NCBI GenBank assembly: GCA_002508635.1
Contig: DACO01000065.1
Coordinates: forward strand, 1-11,764
Length of the DNA stretch: 11,764 nucleotides
Source of the DNA: Methanolobus sp. UBA118
GTDB taxonomy: Archaea > Halobacteriota > Methanosarcinia > Methanosarcinales > Methanosarcinaceae
Reading direction: 5' to 3'
The stretch's first letter is position 1. The number at the start of each line of letters is the position of its first letter. The position numbers were made by a program, and so were the translations under genes. Below are positions 6,342-11,764 of the stretch, in pieces. Under the pieces are notes generated by a model. The model saw only the letters and a program-made list of their open reading frames with translations. It did not search any database and was not told the origin of the DNA.

Positions 6342-7535
6342 ATGTTGAAAGCTCTTGATGAATGGATAATAGATCTTCGGCGACAATTCCATCGTGACCC
6401 GGAACTGAGTTTCAACGAGTACCGGACACAGGAAAGAATAATATCTGTGCTTGAAGATCTCGGCATAAAATGTAAAAGAATCGCTGATACCGGGGTCATT
6501 GCCAATGTATGTGGTAAAGGTCCGGGTCCATGCATAGCAGTTCGTTCCGACACGGATGCACTCGCCGCAGTTGAGATACAGACGGAGTTCAATAAAGATT
6601 ATATTTCAGAGAATCCGGGTGTAATGCATGCCTGCGGGCATGACGGCCACATGGCTATCGTGCTGGGGCTAGCAAGGCTGCTGCAGGAGCAAAGACACTC
6701 TTTCAATGGTTCTGTGAGGCTGATATTCCAGCCTGCCGAGGAGGTGCCTCCCGGCGGAGCAGCCCGGATAATTGCGGAAGGTGGTCTGGAAGGTGTTGAT
6801 GCTGTCATCGGCCTGCATATCTTCGGGAATGTTGATGTCGGTGTTATCAACCTGCGCCCGGGTCCCTTCATGGCAAGCTCCAACCGCTTCACAGTAAAGA
6901 TATTCGGAAAAGGGGGGCATCATTCAATTCCCGAATACTGTGTTGATCCAATAGCAATAGCTGCTGAGTTCATATCGTCCCTGAAGTCAGGCATAAGCGA
7001 AAAAATAGATCCGTCGGATCACGTACTTGGTTTCGGTACTGTAAACAGTGGTGAACAATTCAACAGGACTCCTGATGAAGTGGAGATCGTAGGCAGTTTC
7101 AGAACATTCTCGGATAAAGATACCGGGATTATAGAAACCTCTATGTCCTTGCTTCTTGATTCACTCATGGAGGCATATTCGTATAATTCCCATGCAGGAA
7201 CTCCTTCCTATGAACTTGATGTCCAGTACGGATATCCCGTGCTTTATAACGATCCTGCATTCACAGAGAAAGCTACTGGATTGCTGCAAGACATCTTCCC
7301 GACGGTCAACCCGGAAGCAAGTGCTATATTCGGTGCCGAGGACTTTGCCTGTTATCTGCAGGAAGTCCCGGGGATGTATGCCATTGTCGGGACAAGGAAT
7401 GTAGAAAAAGGAATTCTTGAAGGGAACCACTCATCAAGTTTTGATATAGATGAGGATGTATTGATGACCGGTGTGCGGTTACTTCACACACTTGCCCTTG
7501 ATTTCCTGAAAGATCCCGGAGCATATCTCAAATGA
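6342..7535 (+). CDS. M20 family metallo-amidohydrolase (M20D: hippurate / N-acyl-amino acid hydrolase type)
   Basis: This cytoplasmic, probably two-metal hydrolase would cut an amide bond, releasing an acyl group from an amino acid or similar compound. Counted from this ATG it has 397 residues, the normal length. It shows the M20D motifs in order: FHRDPELSFNE (16-26), RSDTDAL (68-74), MHACGHDGH with C98 and H100 (95-103), QPAEE with E133/E134 (130-134), GLH with H159, a lid domain from about 180 to 290, GAEDF (331-335), and H363 in EGNHSSSF. These include the five expected metal or catalytic positions. The ATG at 6342 is preferred because AGGTGA at 6334-6339 precedes it; an in-frame GTG at 6336 lies inside that site. 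The next gene overlaps by ATGA, giving a deacylase-acyltransferase pair. The substrate cannot be read from sequence. Confidence 0.9.
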   Translation: MLKALDEWIIDLRRQFHRDPELSFNEYRTQERIISVLEDLGIKCKRIADTGVIANVCGKGPGPCIAVRSDTDALAAVEIQTEFNKDYISENPGVMHACGHDGHMAIVLGLARLLQEQRHSFNGSVRLIFQPAEEVPPGGAARIIAEGGLEGVDAVIGLHIFGNVDVGVINLRPGPFMASSNRFTVKIFGKGGHHSIPEYCVDPIAIAAEFISSLKSGISEKIDPSDHVLGFGTVNSGEQFNRTPDEVEIVGSFRTFSDKDTGIIETSMSLLLDSLMEAYSYNSHAGTPSYELDVQYGYPVLYNDPAFTEKATGLLQDIFPTVNPEASAIFGAEDFACYLQEVPGMYAIVGTRNVEKGILEGNHSSSFDIDEDVLMTGVRLLHTLALDFLKDPGAYLK

Positions 7536-7969
7536 ATATCATACCATTCTCTCCGGAATATTCCGAAAAAGCAAAGTCTTTTGTTATCGGTGTACTTTCT
7601 GATGAAGGCTTTGTCTGTGATTCTCTGAAGGACTCTGACCTTGATGATATCGAAGACACTTATATTGAAAATGGGGGAGCTTTCTTCCTGGCTATCGCTG
7701 ACGGAGAGATAGCAGGTAGCTCTGCGGTAAGGAACCTTGGCTCAGGTATCTGTGAGATAAAAAGGCTTTATGTTAAAAAAGAATGCAGAGGCAGGGGTCT
7801 GGGACTTGCCCTGTTCAGAAAGGCACTTGAATTCGCAGAGAAGAATTATTCGCTTGCAAAACTTAAGACCGACCCGTCTCTTAAAAAGGCCATATCACTC
7901 TATCTGGGACATGGTTTTATCAGGGTAAAAGAAGAGGAAGGGGCTGTTTATTTTGAGAAGCCCCTGTAA
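7532..7969 (+). CDS. GNAT family N-acetyltransferase
   Basis: The 145-residue protein is a single-domain acetyl-CoA-dependent acetyltransferase. The acetyl-CoA loop is RGRGLG at 86-91 (R-x-x-G-x-G), preceded by the strand IKRLYVKKECRG and followed by a helix starting LALFRKALEFAE. A C-terminal YLGHGFIRV matches the usual Y-x-x-x-GF motif. Its ATG overlaps the TGA of the amidohydrolase by four bases, so the two are translationally coupled and probably act on related compounds. It runs head-on into the next GNAT gene, with only 9 bases between their stop codons. A 6-bp stem, GGGGCT/AGCCCC at 7940-7964, lies in its last codons. The acceptor substrate is unknown. Confidence 0.88.
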   Translation: MNIIPFSPEYSEKAKSFVIGVLSDEGFVCDSLKDSDLDDIEDTYIENGGAFFLAIADGEIAGSSAVRNLGSGICEIKRLYVKKECRGRGLGLALFRKALEFAEKNYSLAKLKTDPSLKKAISLYLGHGFIRVKEEEGAVYFEKPL

Positions 7970-7978
7970 CATTCAGGT

Positions 7979-8431
7979 TTATATCTCTTTCAGCATTGCC
8001 ACTTCATCACAATTCGGGAATTTGGGACACTTTATGCATCCGCTCCATACCTTATGCGGAAGTAGCTGCTTGTCGATTATCTTAAAACCCTGCTTCTCGA
8101 AGAAGGGAACTGCATAAGTCAGCGTAAATACATTTTTTATTCCAAGGTCCTTTGCCTCATCAAGGCAGGATCTTACAAGTTCGGTGCCGATACCCTGTTC
8201 ACGATATTCTTTCTTTACGGCAAAGGACATCACTTCTGCCATGTCCTCCCAGCTTACCTGAAGGGCACAGCAGCCTATGATCTCGTTATCTATCTCACAG
8301 ACGTAGAAACTGCGGGTAAACTCATAGAGTTCACTTAAAGAACGCTGGAGCATCAGCTCCTGTTTTGCATAGTTATCTATGATGCTCTTTATACCTGGTA
8401 TATCGTTAACAATAGCCTTTCTTATTATCAA
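7979..8431 (-). CDS. GNAT N-acetyltransferase, probable ArgA-like N-acetylglutamate synthase
   Basis: The 150-residue protein has a GNAT fold with acetyl-CoA motif REQGIG at 77-82 and PFFEKQGF at 109-116. The C-terminal segment LPHKVWSGCIKCPKFPNCDE (124-143) has three cysteines, C132, C135 and C141. This tail is typical of the short GNAT enzymes known as ArgA in mycobacteria and fused to ArgH elsewhere, which make N-acetylglutamate for arginine synthesis. The role is therefore likely the entry step before ArgB, encoded 5 kb away. The start is TTG at 8431, supported by GGAG at 8440-8443 eight bases upstream; an ATG at 8435 is out of frame. It lies 35 bases downstream of the tRNA-Arg on the same strand with no room for a separate promoter. 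Confidence 0.8.
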   Translation of the reverse strand: MIIRKAIVNDIPGIKSIIDNYAKQELMLQRSLSELYEFTRSFYVCEIDNEIIGCCALQVSWEDMAEVMSFAVKKEYREQGIGTELVRSCLDEAKDLGIKNVFTLTYAVPFFEKQGFKIIDKQLLPHKVWSGCIKCPKFPNCDEVAMLKEI

Positions 8432-8458
8432 TCATAGATCTCCGGAAATCATTAAAGG

Positions 8459-8463
8459 AAAAA
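8459..8463 (-). terminator. Weak T5 run after the tRNA-Arg
   Basis: Five T residues on the minus strand lie three bases beyond the mature tRNA 3' end. They may stop some transcripts, but the run is short, and the ArgA-like gene downstream appears to need read-through. Confidence 0.35.
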
Positions 8464-8466
8464 TAG

Positions 8467-8541
8467 CGAGCGTGAAGGGATTTGAACCCCCGGCTTGCAG
8501 CTTAGGAGGCTGCCGCCATATCCTGACTAGGCCACACGCTC
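8467..8541 (-). tRNA. tRNA-Arg (anticodon CCU)
   Basis: The minus strand folds into a full cloverleaf of 75 bases. The acceptor stem is GAGCGTG with CACGCTC and the discriminator base is G at 8467. The anticodon stem is GCAGC/GCTGC with loop CTCCTAA. The anticodon CCT at 8504-8506 reads AGG (arginine). The T stem is GGGGG/CCCTT (with two G-U pairs), and the T loop is TTCAAAT. There is no intron and no encoded CCA. A14-G15 in the D loop and C48 form the expected Levitt pair, and G15 is the site of archaeosine, made by the radical SAM enzyme family also present in this window. Confidence 0.96.
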
Positions 8542-8572
8542 ATATCGCGGTACACTGTAATAGCATTCAGTT

Positions 8573-8626
8573 TCTTAAACTTATTGGTGGGATCGTATGT
8601 TCAGGATACTATAATATAGATTTTTT
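8573..8626 (-). promoter_or_regulatory. Candidate promoter region for the tRNA-Arg / ArgA-like unit
   Basis: Two TATA-like elements lie on the minus strand. GTTTAAG near 8574-8580 would start transcription about ten bases before the tRNA, as is usual for tRNA genes. CTATATTATAG at 8609-8619, with an A6 tract as BRE, is a better TATA box but implies a leader of about 47 bases. Both could be used. Confidence 0.4.
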
Positions 8627-8631
8627 CCCGA

Positions 8632-9540
8632 TTATTCCATTTCCTCTGATAGTAATATACGTTCTATCTTTTCAATGAACTCTTTATTGATAGTGACATT
8701 GCGGTCTATCCCCAGCATCTCAGCGGGAAAACCCATTGCCAGTCCCAGAAGCTGTGTGTAGTGCAATACCGGTATATTATAGTCTGTTCCGGTCTTCTCT
8801 TTTATCTCTTCCTGGCCCGCATCAAGTTGCATATGGCAGAAAGGACAGGCATTGACTATACAGTCTATATTCGCCTCCTTAATCCGCGAGAGTTTATGGT
8901 CTGCCATCTTGAGGGAATCGTCCTTTAATGCCGAACGTACTCCTCCGCCGGCTCCGCAGCATTCCATCTTATCCGGGTAATCCACGCTTTTGGATCCCAG
9001 GCACTCGATAAGCTCATCGAAGAACTCTGGGCGTTCAAAGGCTCCAAGCCCCCTGCTCCTTGATGGTTTGAGCAGGTGACATCCGTAATGCACGGCAACC
9101 CGGAGGTCAAGGGGCTTTTCCACATGTGATCTTATATTATCGGTACCTACGTCTTTGTAGAGGTACTCTATTATATGTCTGACTTCGACATTTCCCTTGA
9201 ACTCCTTTCCGAGCTTTGCCAGATGTTCGTTGGTCTTCTCCCTTAGCTGCGGCTCGCTCTTTAGTATTTGGTTTGCATCGGCCAGTGAAGCAAAGCATCC
9301 GTTGCATATGGTCAGCATGTCCCTCTGTAGAGCTTCGGAAAGTACTATATTACGGGCTGCAACAGCAAGCCAGGTTGGTTCGTCAAAAGATCTGAACACT
9401 CCCGGGGCAGGGCAGCAGGAAGCACCTTCAAGGTCGACAAAATCGATATCCAGTTTCGCAAGACATAACCTGGTTGCCATCTCTATACCGGGATATCTGT
9501 TTGGTATCAGGCAGCCAAGAAAGATTGTAAGTCCTTTCAT
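8632..9540 (-). CDS. hdrB: CoB--CoM heterodisulfide reductase subunit B
   Basis: HdrB carries the active site that reduces the CoM-S-S-CoB heterodisulfide, the last step of methanogenesis, in the soluble HdrABC complex. The 302-residue protein has two complete CCG domains. The first has C10, C42-C43, C79 and C82 (GCLIPNRYPG, SCCPAPG, ICNGC). The second has C154, C194-C195, C232 and C235 (YGCHLLKPS, ECCGAGGG, ACPFC). In known HdrB these ligate the noncubane 4Fe-4S clusters; all ligands are present, so the enzyme should be functional. The ATG overlaps the stop of hdrC by ATGA, giving a coupled hdrC-hdrB operon. HdrA, the flavin subunit, is not in the window and must be encoded elsewhere. In Methanosarcinales such proteins act beside the membrane enzyme HdrDE. 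Confidence 0.95.
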   Translation of the reverse strand: MKGLTIFLGCLIPNRYPGIEMATRLCLAKLDIDFVDLEGASCCPAPGVFRSFDEPTWLAVAARNIVLSEALQRDMLTICNGCFASLADANQILKSEPQLREKTNEHLAKLGKEFKGNVEVRHIIEYLYKDVGTDNIRSHVEKPLDLRVAVHYGCHLLKPSRSRGLGAFERPEFFDELIECLGSKSVDYPDKMECCGAGGGVRSALKDDSLKMADHKLSRIKEANIDCIVNACPFCHMQLDAGQEEIKEKTGTDYNIPVLHYTQLLGLAMGFPAEMLGIDRNVTINKEFIEKIERILLSEEME

Positions 9541-10067
9541 TTTACTTCCTCTTCCAGCTCGCTTTTCCTTTTCTTTCCCAGCAATCTGTCAAAGCCACAG
9601 GAGCTGAGGAGTTTCTTTATCTCTTCAAGCTCTTCCGGGTACTTGTGGACGGTTTCGGGTAACTCCTCAAGTCCGATCTCAACTCTTTTTTTTCTGTTCT
9701 CCTCATCAATTGGCACTGCATGACCATGCTCAAGGAGAAGTTCACTGACCTTTCTGTGCTCGGAATGCATTATCCCTTCATGTGCTGCAAGTGTCCTGAT
9801 ACCGAGTACTGCGTCTACGATATCAATGTTCCTCGGGCAGCGCTCCTGGCAGTTGTAACAGGTGGTGCACATCCATAATTCCTCTTCCCGGATCACATCG
9901 GAATTCCTGGCAGCTTTTCTGACAAGTTTTCGGATGTTAAGGCTGGTATGCCTGCCGGAAGGACAGCTGCCGCTGCATACGCCACACTGCATACACTTGA
10001 ATATATCCTTGCAGGCATTTTTAACTCCGCTTGATATGCCTGCATTGTCCTGTGATGTGTAAGACAT
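9537..10067 (-). CDS. hdrC: CoB--CoM heterodisulfide reductase subunit C
   Basis: HdrC passes electrons from HdrA to HdrB through two 4Fe-4S clusters. Both ferredoxin-type motifs are intact: CMQCGVCSGSCP and, about 40 residues later, CTTCYNCQERCP. In the version numbered from the upstream GTG these are C28, C31, C34, C38 and C70, C73, C76, C80. A helical, charged C-terminal part follows. I place the start at ATG 10067 (176 residues) because GTGAT lies four bases before it, the same spacing as at MC1 and mptA. An in-frame GTG at 10076 lacks an upstream site and would add three residues. It is the first gene of hdrC-hdrB, with a 362-base gap to the divergent glnA. Confidence 0.94.
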   Translation of the reverse strand: MSYTSQDNAGISSGVKNACKDIFKCMQCGVCSGSCPSGRHTSLNIRKLVRKAARNSDVIREEELWMCTTCYNCQERCPRNIDIVDAVLGIRTLAAHEGIMHSEHRKVSELLLEHGHAVPIDEENRKKRVEIGLEELPETVHKYPEELEEIKKLLSSCGFDRLLGKKRKSELEEEVK

Positions 10068-10136
10068 GGTAATCACATTTTTGAGAGCTTTCTCGTGAAG
10101 TAAAATAATAGCTCCTTCTTTGTATTTTTTGCAAAT

Positions 10137-10150
10137 CTGATAAACCTTCC
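10137..10150 (-). promoter_or_regulatory. Candidate hdrCB promoter
   Basis: On the minus strand GGAAGG (BRE-like) is followed by TTTATCAG (TATA-like), implying transcription start near 10114 and a leader of about 47 bases. AAAAAATACAAAG, some 20 bases closer to the gene, is an alternative. Confidence 0.3.
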
Positions 10151-10153
10151 GAC

Positions 10154-10183
10154 AAAAAATGGTCCGAAACCCCGGTCAGGGTT
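10154..10183 (-). other. Hairpin with T6 upstream of hdrC
   Basis: AACCC at 10168-10172 and GGGTT at 10179-10183 form a 5-bp stem with a 6-base loop. Read on the minus strand it is followed eight bases later by six T residues (A-run at 10154-10159). No gene lies upstream on that strand, so if it terminates anything it would be an unannotated leader or small RNA. The stem is short and may be chance. Confidence 0.25.
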
Positions 10184-10360
10184 ATCGCTTGATTTTGTTC
10201 CACGTTCTGATGTCCTTTAGTTTACTGGTAAAATGTCTGCATATTGGAGGACTTATTCTTCCGTGTACCAAATAAAAACTCTACCGTGCATGTTTATTAG
10301 TTATAAGCTCTCTTTGTTTGTAGGAGTTAGAAACGGGATTTTCATGCCGATTGCAAAGCG
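10184..10360. other. Gene-free part of the divergent hdrC-glnA region
   Basis: I see no credible gene here. It holds two CCGTG copies, at 10261-10265 and 10284-10288, each next to a TACC, and several AT-rich blocks that could hold distal promoter elements for either neighbour. Confidence 0.35.
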
Positions 10361-10364
10361 ATAC

Positions 10365-10373
10365 TTATTTATA
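10365..10373 (+). promoter_or_regulatory. glnA TATA box
   Basis: TTATTTATA is a good archaeal TATA box. Transcription would start near 10395, leaving a leader of about 35 bases that contains AGAGGAG at 10415-10421, a strong ribosome binding site eight bases before the glnA ATG. Confidence 0.6.
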
Positions 10374-10383
10374 GAGGATAATA

Positions 10384-10397
10384 GGTAATGGGATACT
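10384..10397 (+). promoter_or_regulatory. Candidate NrpR operator of glnA
   Basis: GGTA at 10384-10387, six bases, then TACT at 10394-10397 matches the GGTA-N6-TACC operator form in seven of eight positions. It lies between the TATA box and the ribosome binding site, over the expected transcription start. NrpR is known to repress glnA1 in Methanosarcina mazei from such a position when nitrogen is plentiful. Confidence 0.55.
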
Positions 10398-10429
10398 TAC
10401 AACCCCTACTGAATAGAGGAGTAATCAAA

Positions 10430-11764
10430 ATGGTAAAATCAAATCCAGTAACAAAGGAAGAAGTGTTACAGGCTGTAACTGAGAACGATGTTAAATTCAT
10501 AAGAATCCAATTCACCGACACAATGGGTATGATCAAAAGCTGGGCAATCCCTGCAGAAGATCTCGATGAAGCATTTGAAAACGGTGTAATGTTCGATGGT
10601 TCATCAATCGAAGGTTTCACAAGGATCGAAGAGTCCGACATGATCCTCATGCCAGACCCAACAACCTTCAGAATTCTCCCATGGAGACCTCAGGAAGGCG
10701 CAGTCGCCCGTATCATTGGTGATGTATACAGACCAAACGGTCAGCCATTCGAAGGCGACCCAAGATACGTCCTGAAAAGAGCTATCGAGAAGGCAGCAGA
10801 AAAGGGTTACACAATGAATATCGGTCCTGAGTGTGAATTCTTCCTGTTTGAGCTCGATGAGAATGGTCATCCAACTACAAACCTTACAGACCACGGTGGA
10901 TATTTCGACTTCACACCTCTTGACAAGGCACAGGATGTAAGAAGAGCAATAGACTTCGCTCTTGAGGATATGGGATTCAAGATCGAAGCATCCCACCACG
11001 AGGTAGCTCCATCACAGCACGAGATCAACTTCAGATTCGGTGATGTACTTACCACATGTGACAACATTGTTACATTCAAGTATGTCGTAAAGTCCATCGC
11101 ATCACACATGGGCTACTACGCAACATTCATGCCAAAACCACTCTTTGGAGAAAACGGTTCAGGTATGCACTCCAACCAGTCTCTTATGAAGGATGGAGAG
11201 AACGCATTCTACGATCCAAACACATCAGACCAGCTCTCAGAGACTGCAAAGCAGTACATTGCAGGTCTCCTCACACATGTCCGTGACTTCGCTGCTATCA
11301 CAAATTCAACAGTCAACTCATACAAGAGACTTGTTCCGGGATATGAGGCACCTATCTACTGTACATGGTCTTCAGCAAACCGCAGTTCCCTTATCAGGAT
11401 CCCTGCAACAAGAGGAAAGGGTACAAGGGTAGAACTCAGATGCCCGGACCCGGCATGTAACCCATACCTTGCATTCGCTGCAATGCTCTGTGCAGGTCTT
11501 GACGGTATTGAGAAAGGAATGGATGCAGGAACATCAACCGATGTAAACCTCTTCGAGCTCTCCGAGGAAGACAGAGAAGCAAGAGGTATCGAATCCATGC
11601 CAGGTAACCTTAAGGAAGCAATTGACCTTATGGCTGGTAGTGACTTCGTCAAGGATGTACTTGGTGAGCATGTATTCGTGAACTACATTGAATCCAAGAC
11701 TGCCCAGTGGGACGACTATAAGGCACAGGTCCACCAGTGGGAACTTGACACCTATCTTAGCATA
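10430..11764 (+). CDS. glnA: Glutamine synthetase, type I (3' end cut by the window)
   Basis: This enzyme joins ammonia to glutamate using ATP and is the main ammonium assimilation enzyme. The visible 445 residues read to ...ELDTYLSI and lack only the last codon or codons and the stop. Motifs in order are FDGSSIEGF (55-63), GPECEFFLF with the metal-binding glutamate, HHEVAPSQHEI, KPLFGENGSGMH, NSYKRLVPGYEAP, SSLIRIP, and RVELRCPDPACNPYLAF. R65, just after the FDGSSIEGF loop, corresponds to the arginine tied to glutamine feedback and 2-oxoglutarate response in GSI-alpha enzymes. The length and absence of an obvious adenylylation loop fit GSI-alpha. Codon use differs from neighbours: mostly CCA for proline, ACA and AGA, as in highly expressed genes of this group. 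A TATA box and an NrpR-like operator precede it. Confidence 0.96.
   Translation, partial: MVKSNPVTKEEVLQAVTENDVKFIRIQFTDTMGMIKSWAIPAEDLDEAFENGVMFDGSSIEGFTRIEESDMILMPDPTTFRILPWRPQEGAVARIIGDVYRPNGQPFEGDPRYVLKRAIEKAAEKGYTMNIGPECEFFLFELDENGHPTTNLTDHGGYFDFTPLDKAQDVRRAIDFALEDMGFKIEASHHEVAPSQHEINFRFGDVLTTCDNIVTFKYVVKSIASHMGYYATFMPKPLFGENGSGMHSNQSLMKDGENAFYDPNTSDQLSETAKQYIAGLLTHVRDFAAITNSTVNSYKRLVPGYEAPIYCTWSSANRSSLIRIPATRGKGTRVELRCPDPACNPYLAFAAMLCAGLDGIEKGMDAGTSTDVNLFELSEEDREARGIESMPGNLKEAIDLMAGSDFVKDVLGEHVFVNYIESKTAQWDDYKAQVHQWELDTYLSI

Noticed and set aside
7940..7964. GGGGCT/AGCCCC stem at the end of the first GNAT gene as a shared terminator
   Set aside because: The loop is 13 bases and no T-run follows on either strand, so it is probably incidental to the coding sequence.
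10021..10203. A 60-codon frame on the minus strand overlapping the hdrC start
   Set aside because: It is out of frame with the intact hdrC and has no recognisable family or ribosome binding site.
10263..10388. A 41-codon GTG-started open frame across the glnA promoter
   Set aside because: GGAGG is too far upstream (12 bases), the frame covers the TATA box and operator, and the sequence resembles nothing known.
1..11764. Search for CRISPR arrays, insertion sequences, prophage, toxin-antitoxin or defence genes
   Set aside because: No repeat arrays, terminal inverted repeats, target duplications, transposase or defence domains were seen; the nucleotidyltransferase lacks a HEPN partner, so it is not an MNT-HEPN pair.

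Overview
The window reads as ordinary chromosomal DNA of a methanogenic archaeon, most likely of the Methanosarcinaceae (Methanosarcina, Methanolobus or Methanococcoides type). The evidence is a MC1 chromosomal protein gene, the methanopterin enzyme MptA, heterodisulfide reductase subunits HdrC and HdrB, a two-subunit type GMP synthase, an archaeosine radical SAM enzyme, an intronless tRNA-Arg without an encoded CCA end, archaeal BRE/TATA promoters, and GGAG- or GGTGA-type ribosome binding sites. No insertion sequence, phage gene, CRISPR array, toxin pair or defence locus is visible.

Layout. The first 42 bases may be the tail of an upstream gene, possibly pyrG. They are followed by guaAb and, with no gap, the archaeosine radical SAM gene, which ends in a T12 run (126-2104, + strand). 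Convergent to these lie argB and, upstream of it, the MC1 gene on the minus strand (2124-3454). A gene-free AT-rich stretch of 420 bases then leads to mptA and a DUF2098 gene started by TTG (3875-5205, +). A predicted nucleotidyltransferase lies on the minus strand (5244-6194), divergent from a two-gene M20 amidohydrolase/GNAT operon (6342-7969, +). On the minus strand follow an ArgA-like acetyltransferase, a tRNA-Arg(CCU), and an hdrC-hdrB operon (7979-10067). The window closes with glnA on the + strand, cut only at its last few codons.

Themes. Nitrogen and arginine metabolism recur: glnA, argB of the arginine-sensitive type, a probable N-acetylglutamate synthase, and tRNA-Arg. Guanine-derived cofactors and bases recur too: GuaAb makes GMP, MptA uses GTP, and the radical SAM enzyme finishes archaeosine at G15 of tRNAs such as the one encoded here. 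The most interesting non-coding signals are in the argB upstream region. A perfect TTTGGC/GCCAAA dyad brackets the likely TATA box, and a perfect GGTA-N6-TACC site (the form reported for the nitrogen repressor NrpR in Methanosarcina mazei) lies just downstream. A one-mismatch copy of the NrpR-type site sits between the glnA TATA box and its start codon.

Limits. I see no evidence of a wholly new biological system. The least understood genes are the COG1665-like nucleotidyltransferase and the DUF2098 protein. Promoter and operator calls come from pattern reading alone.
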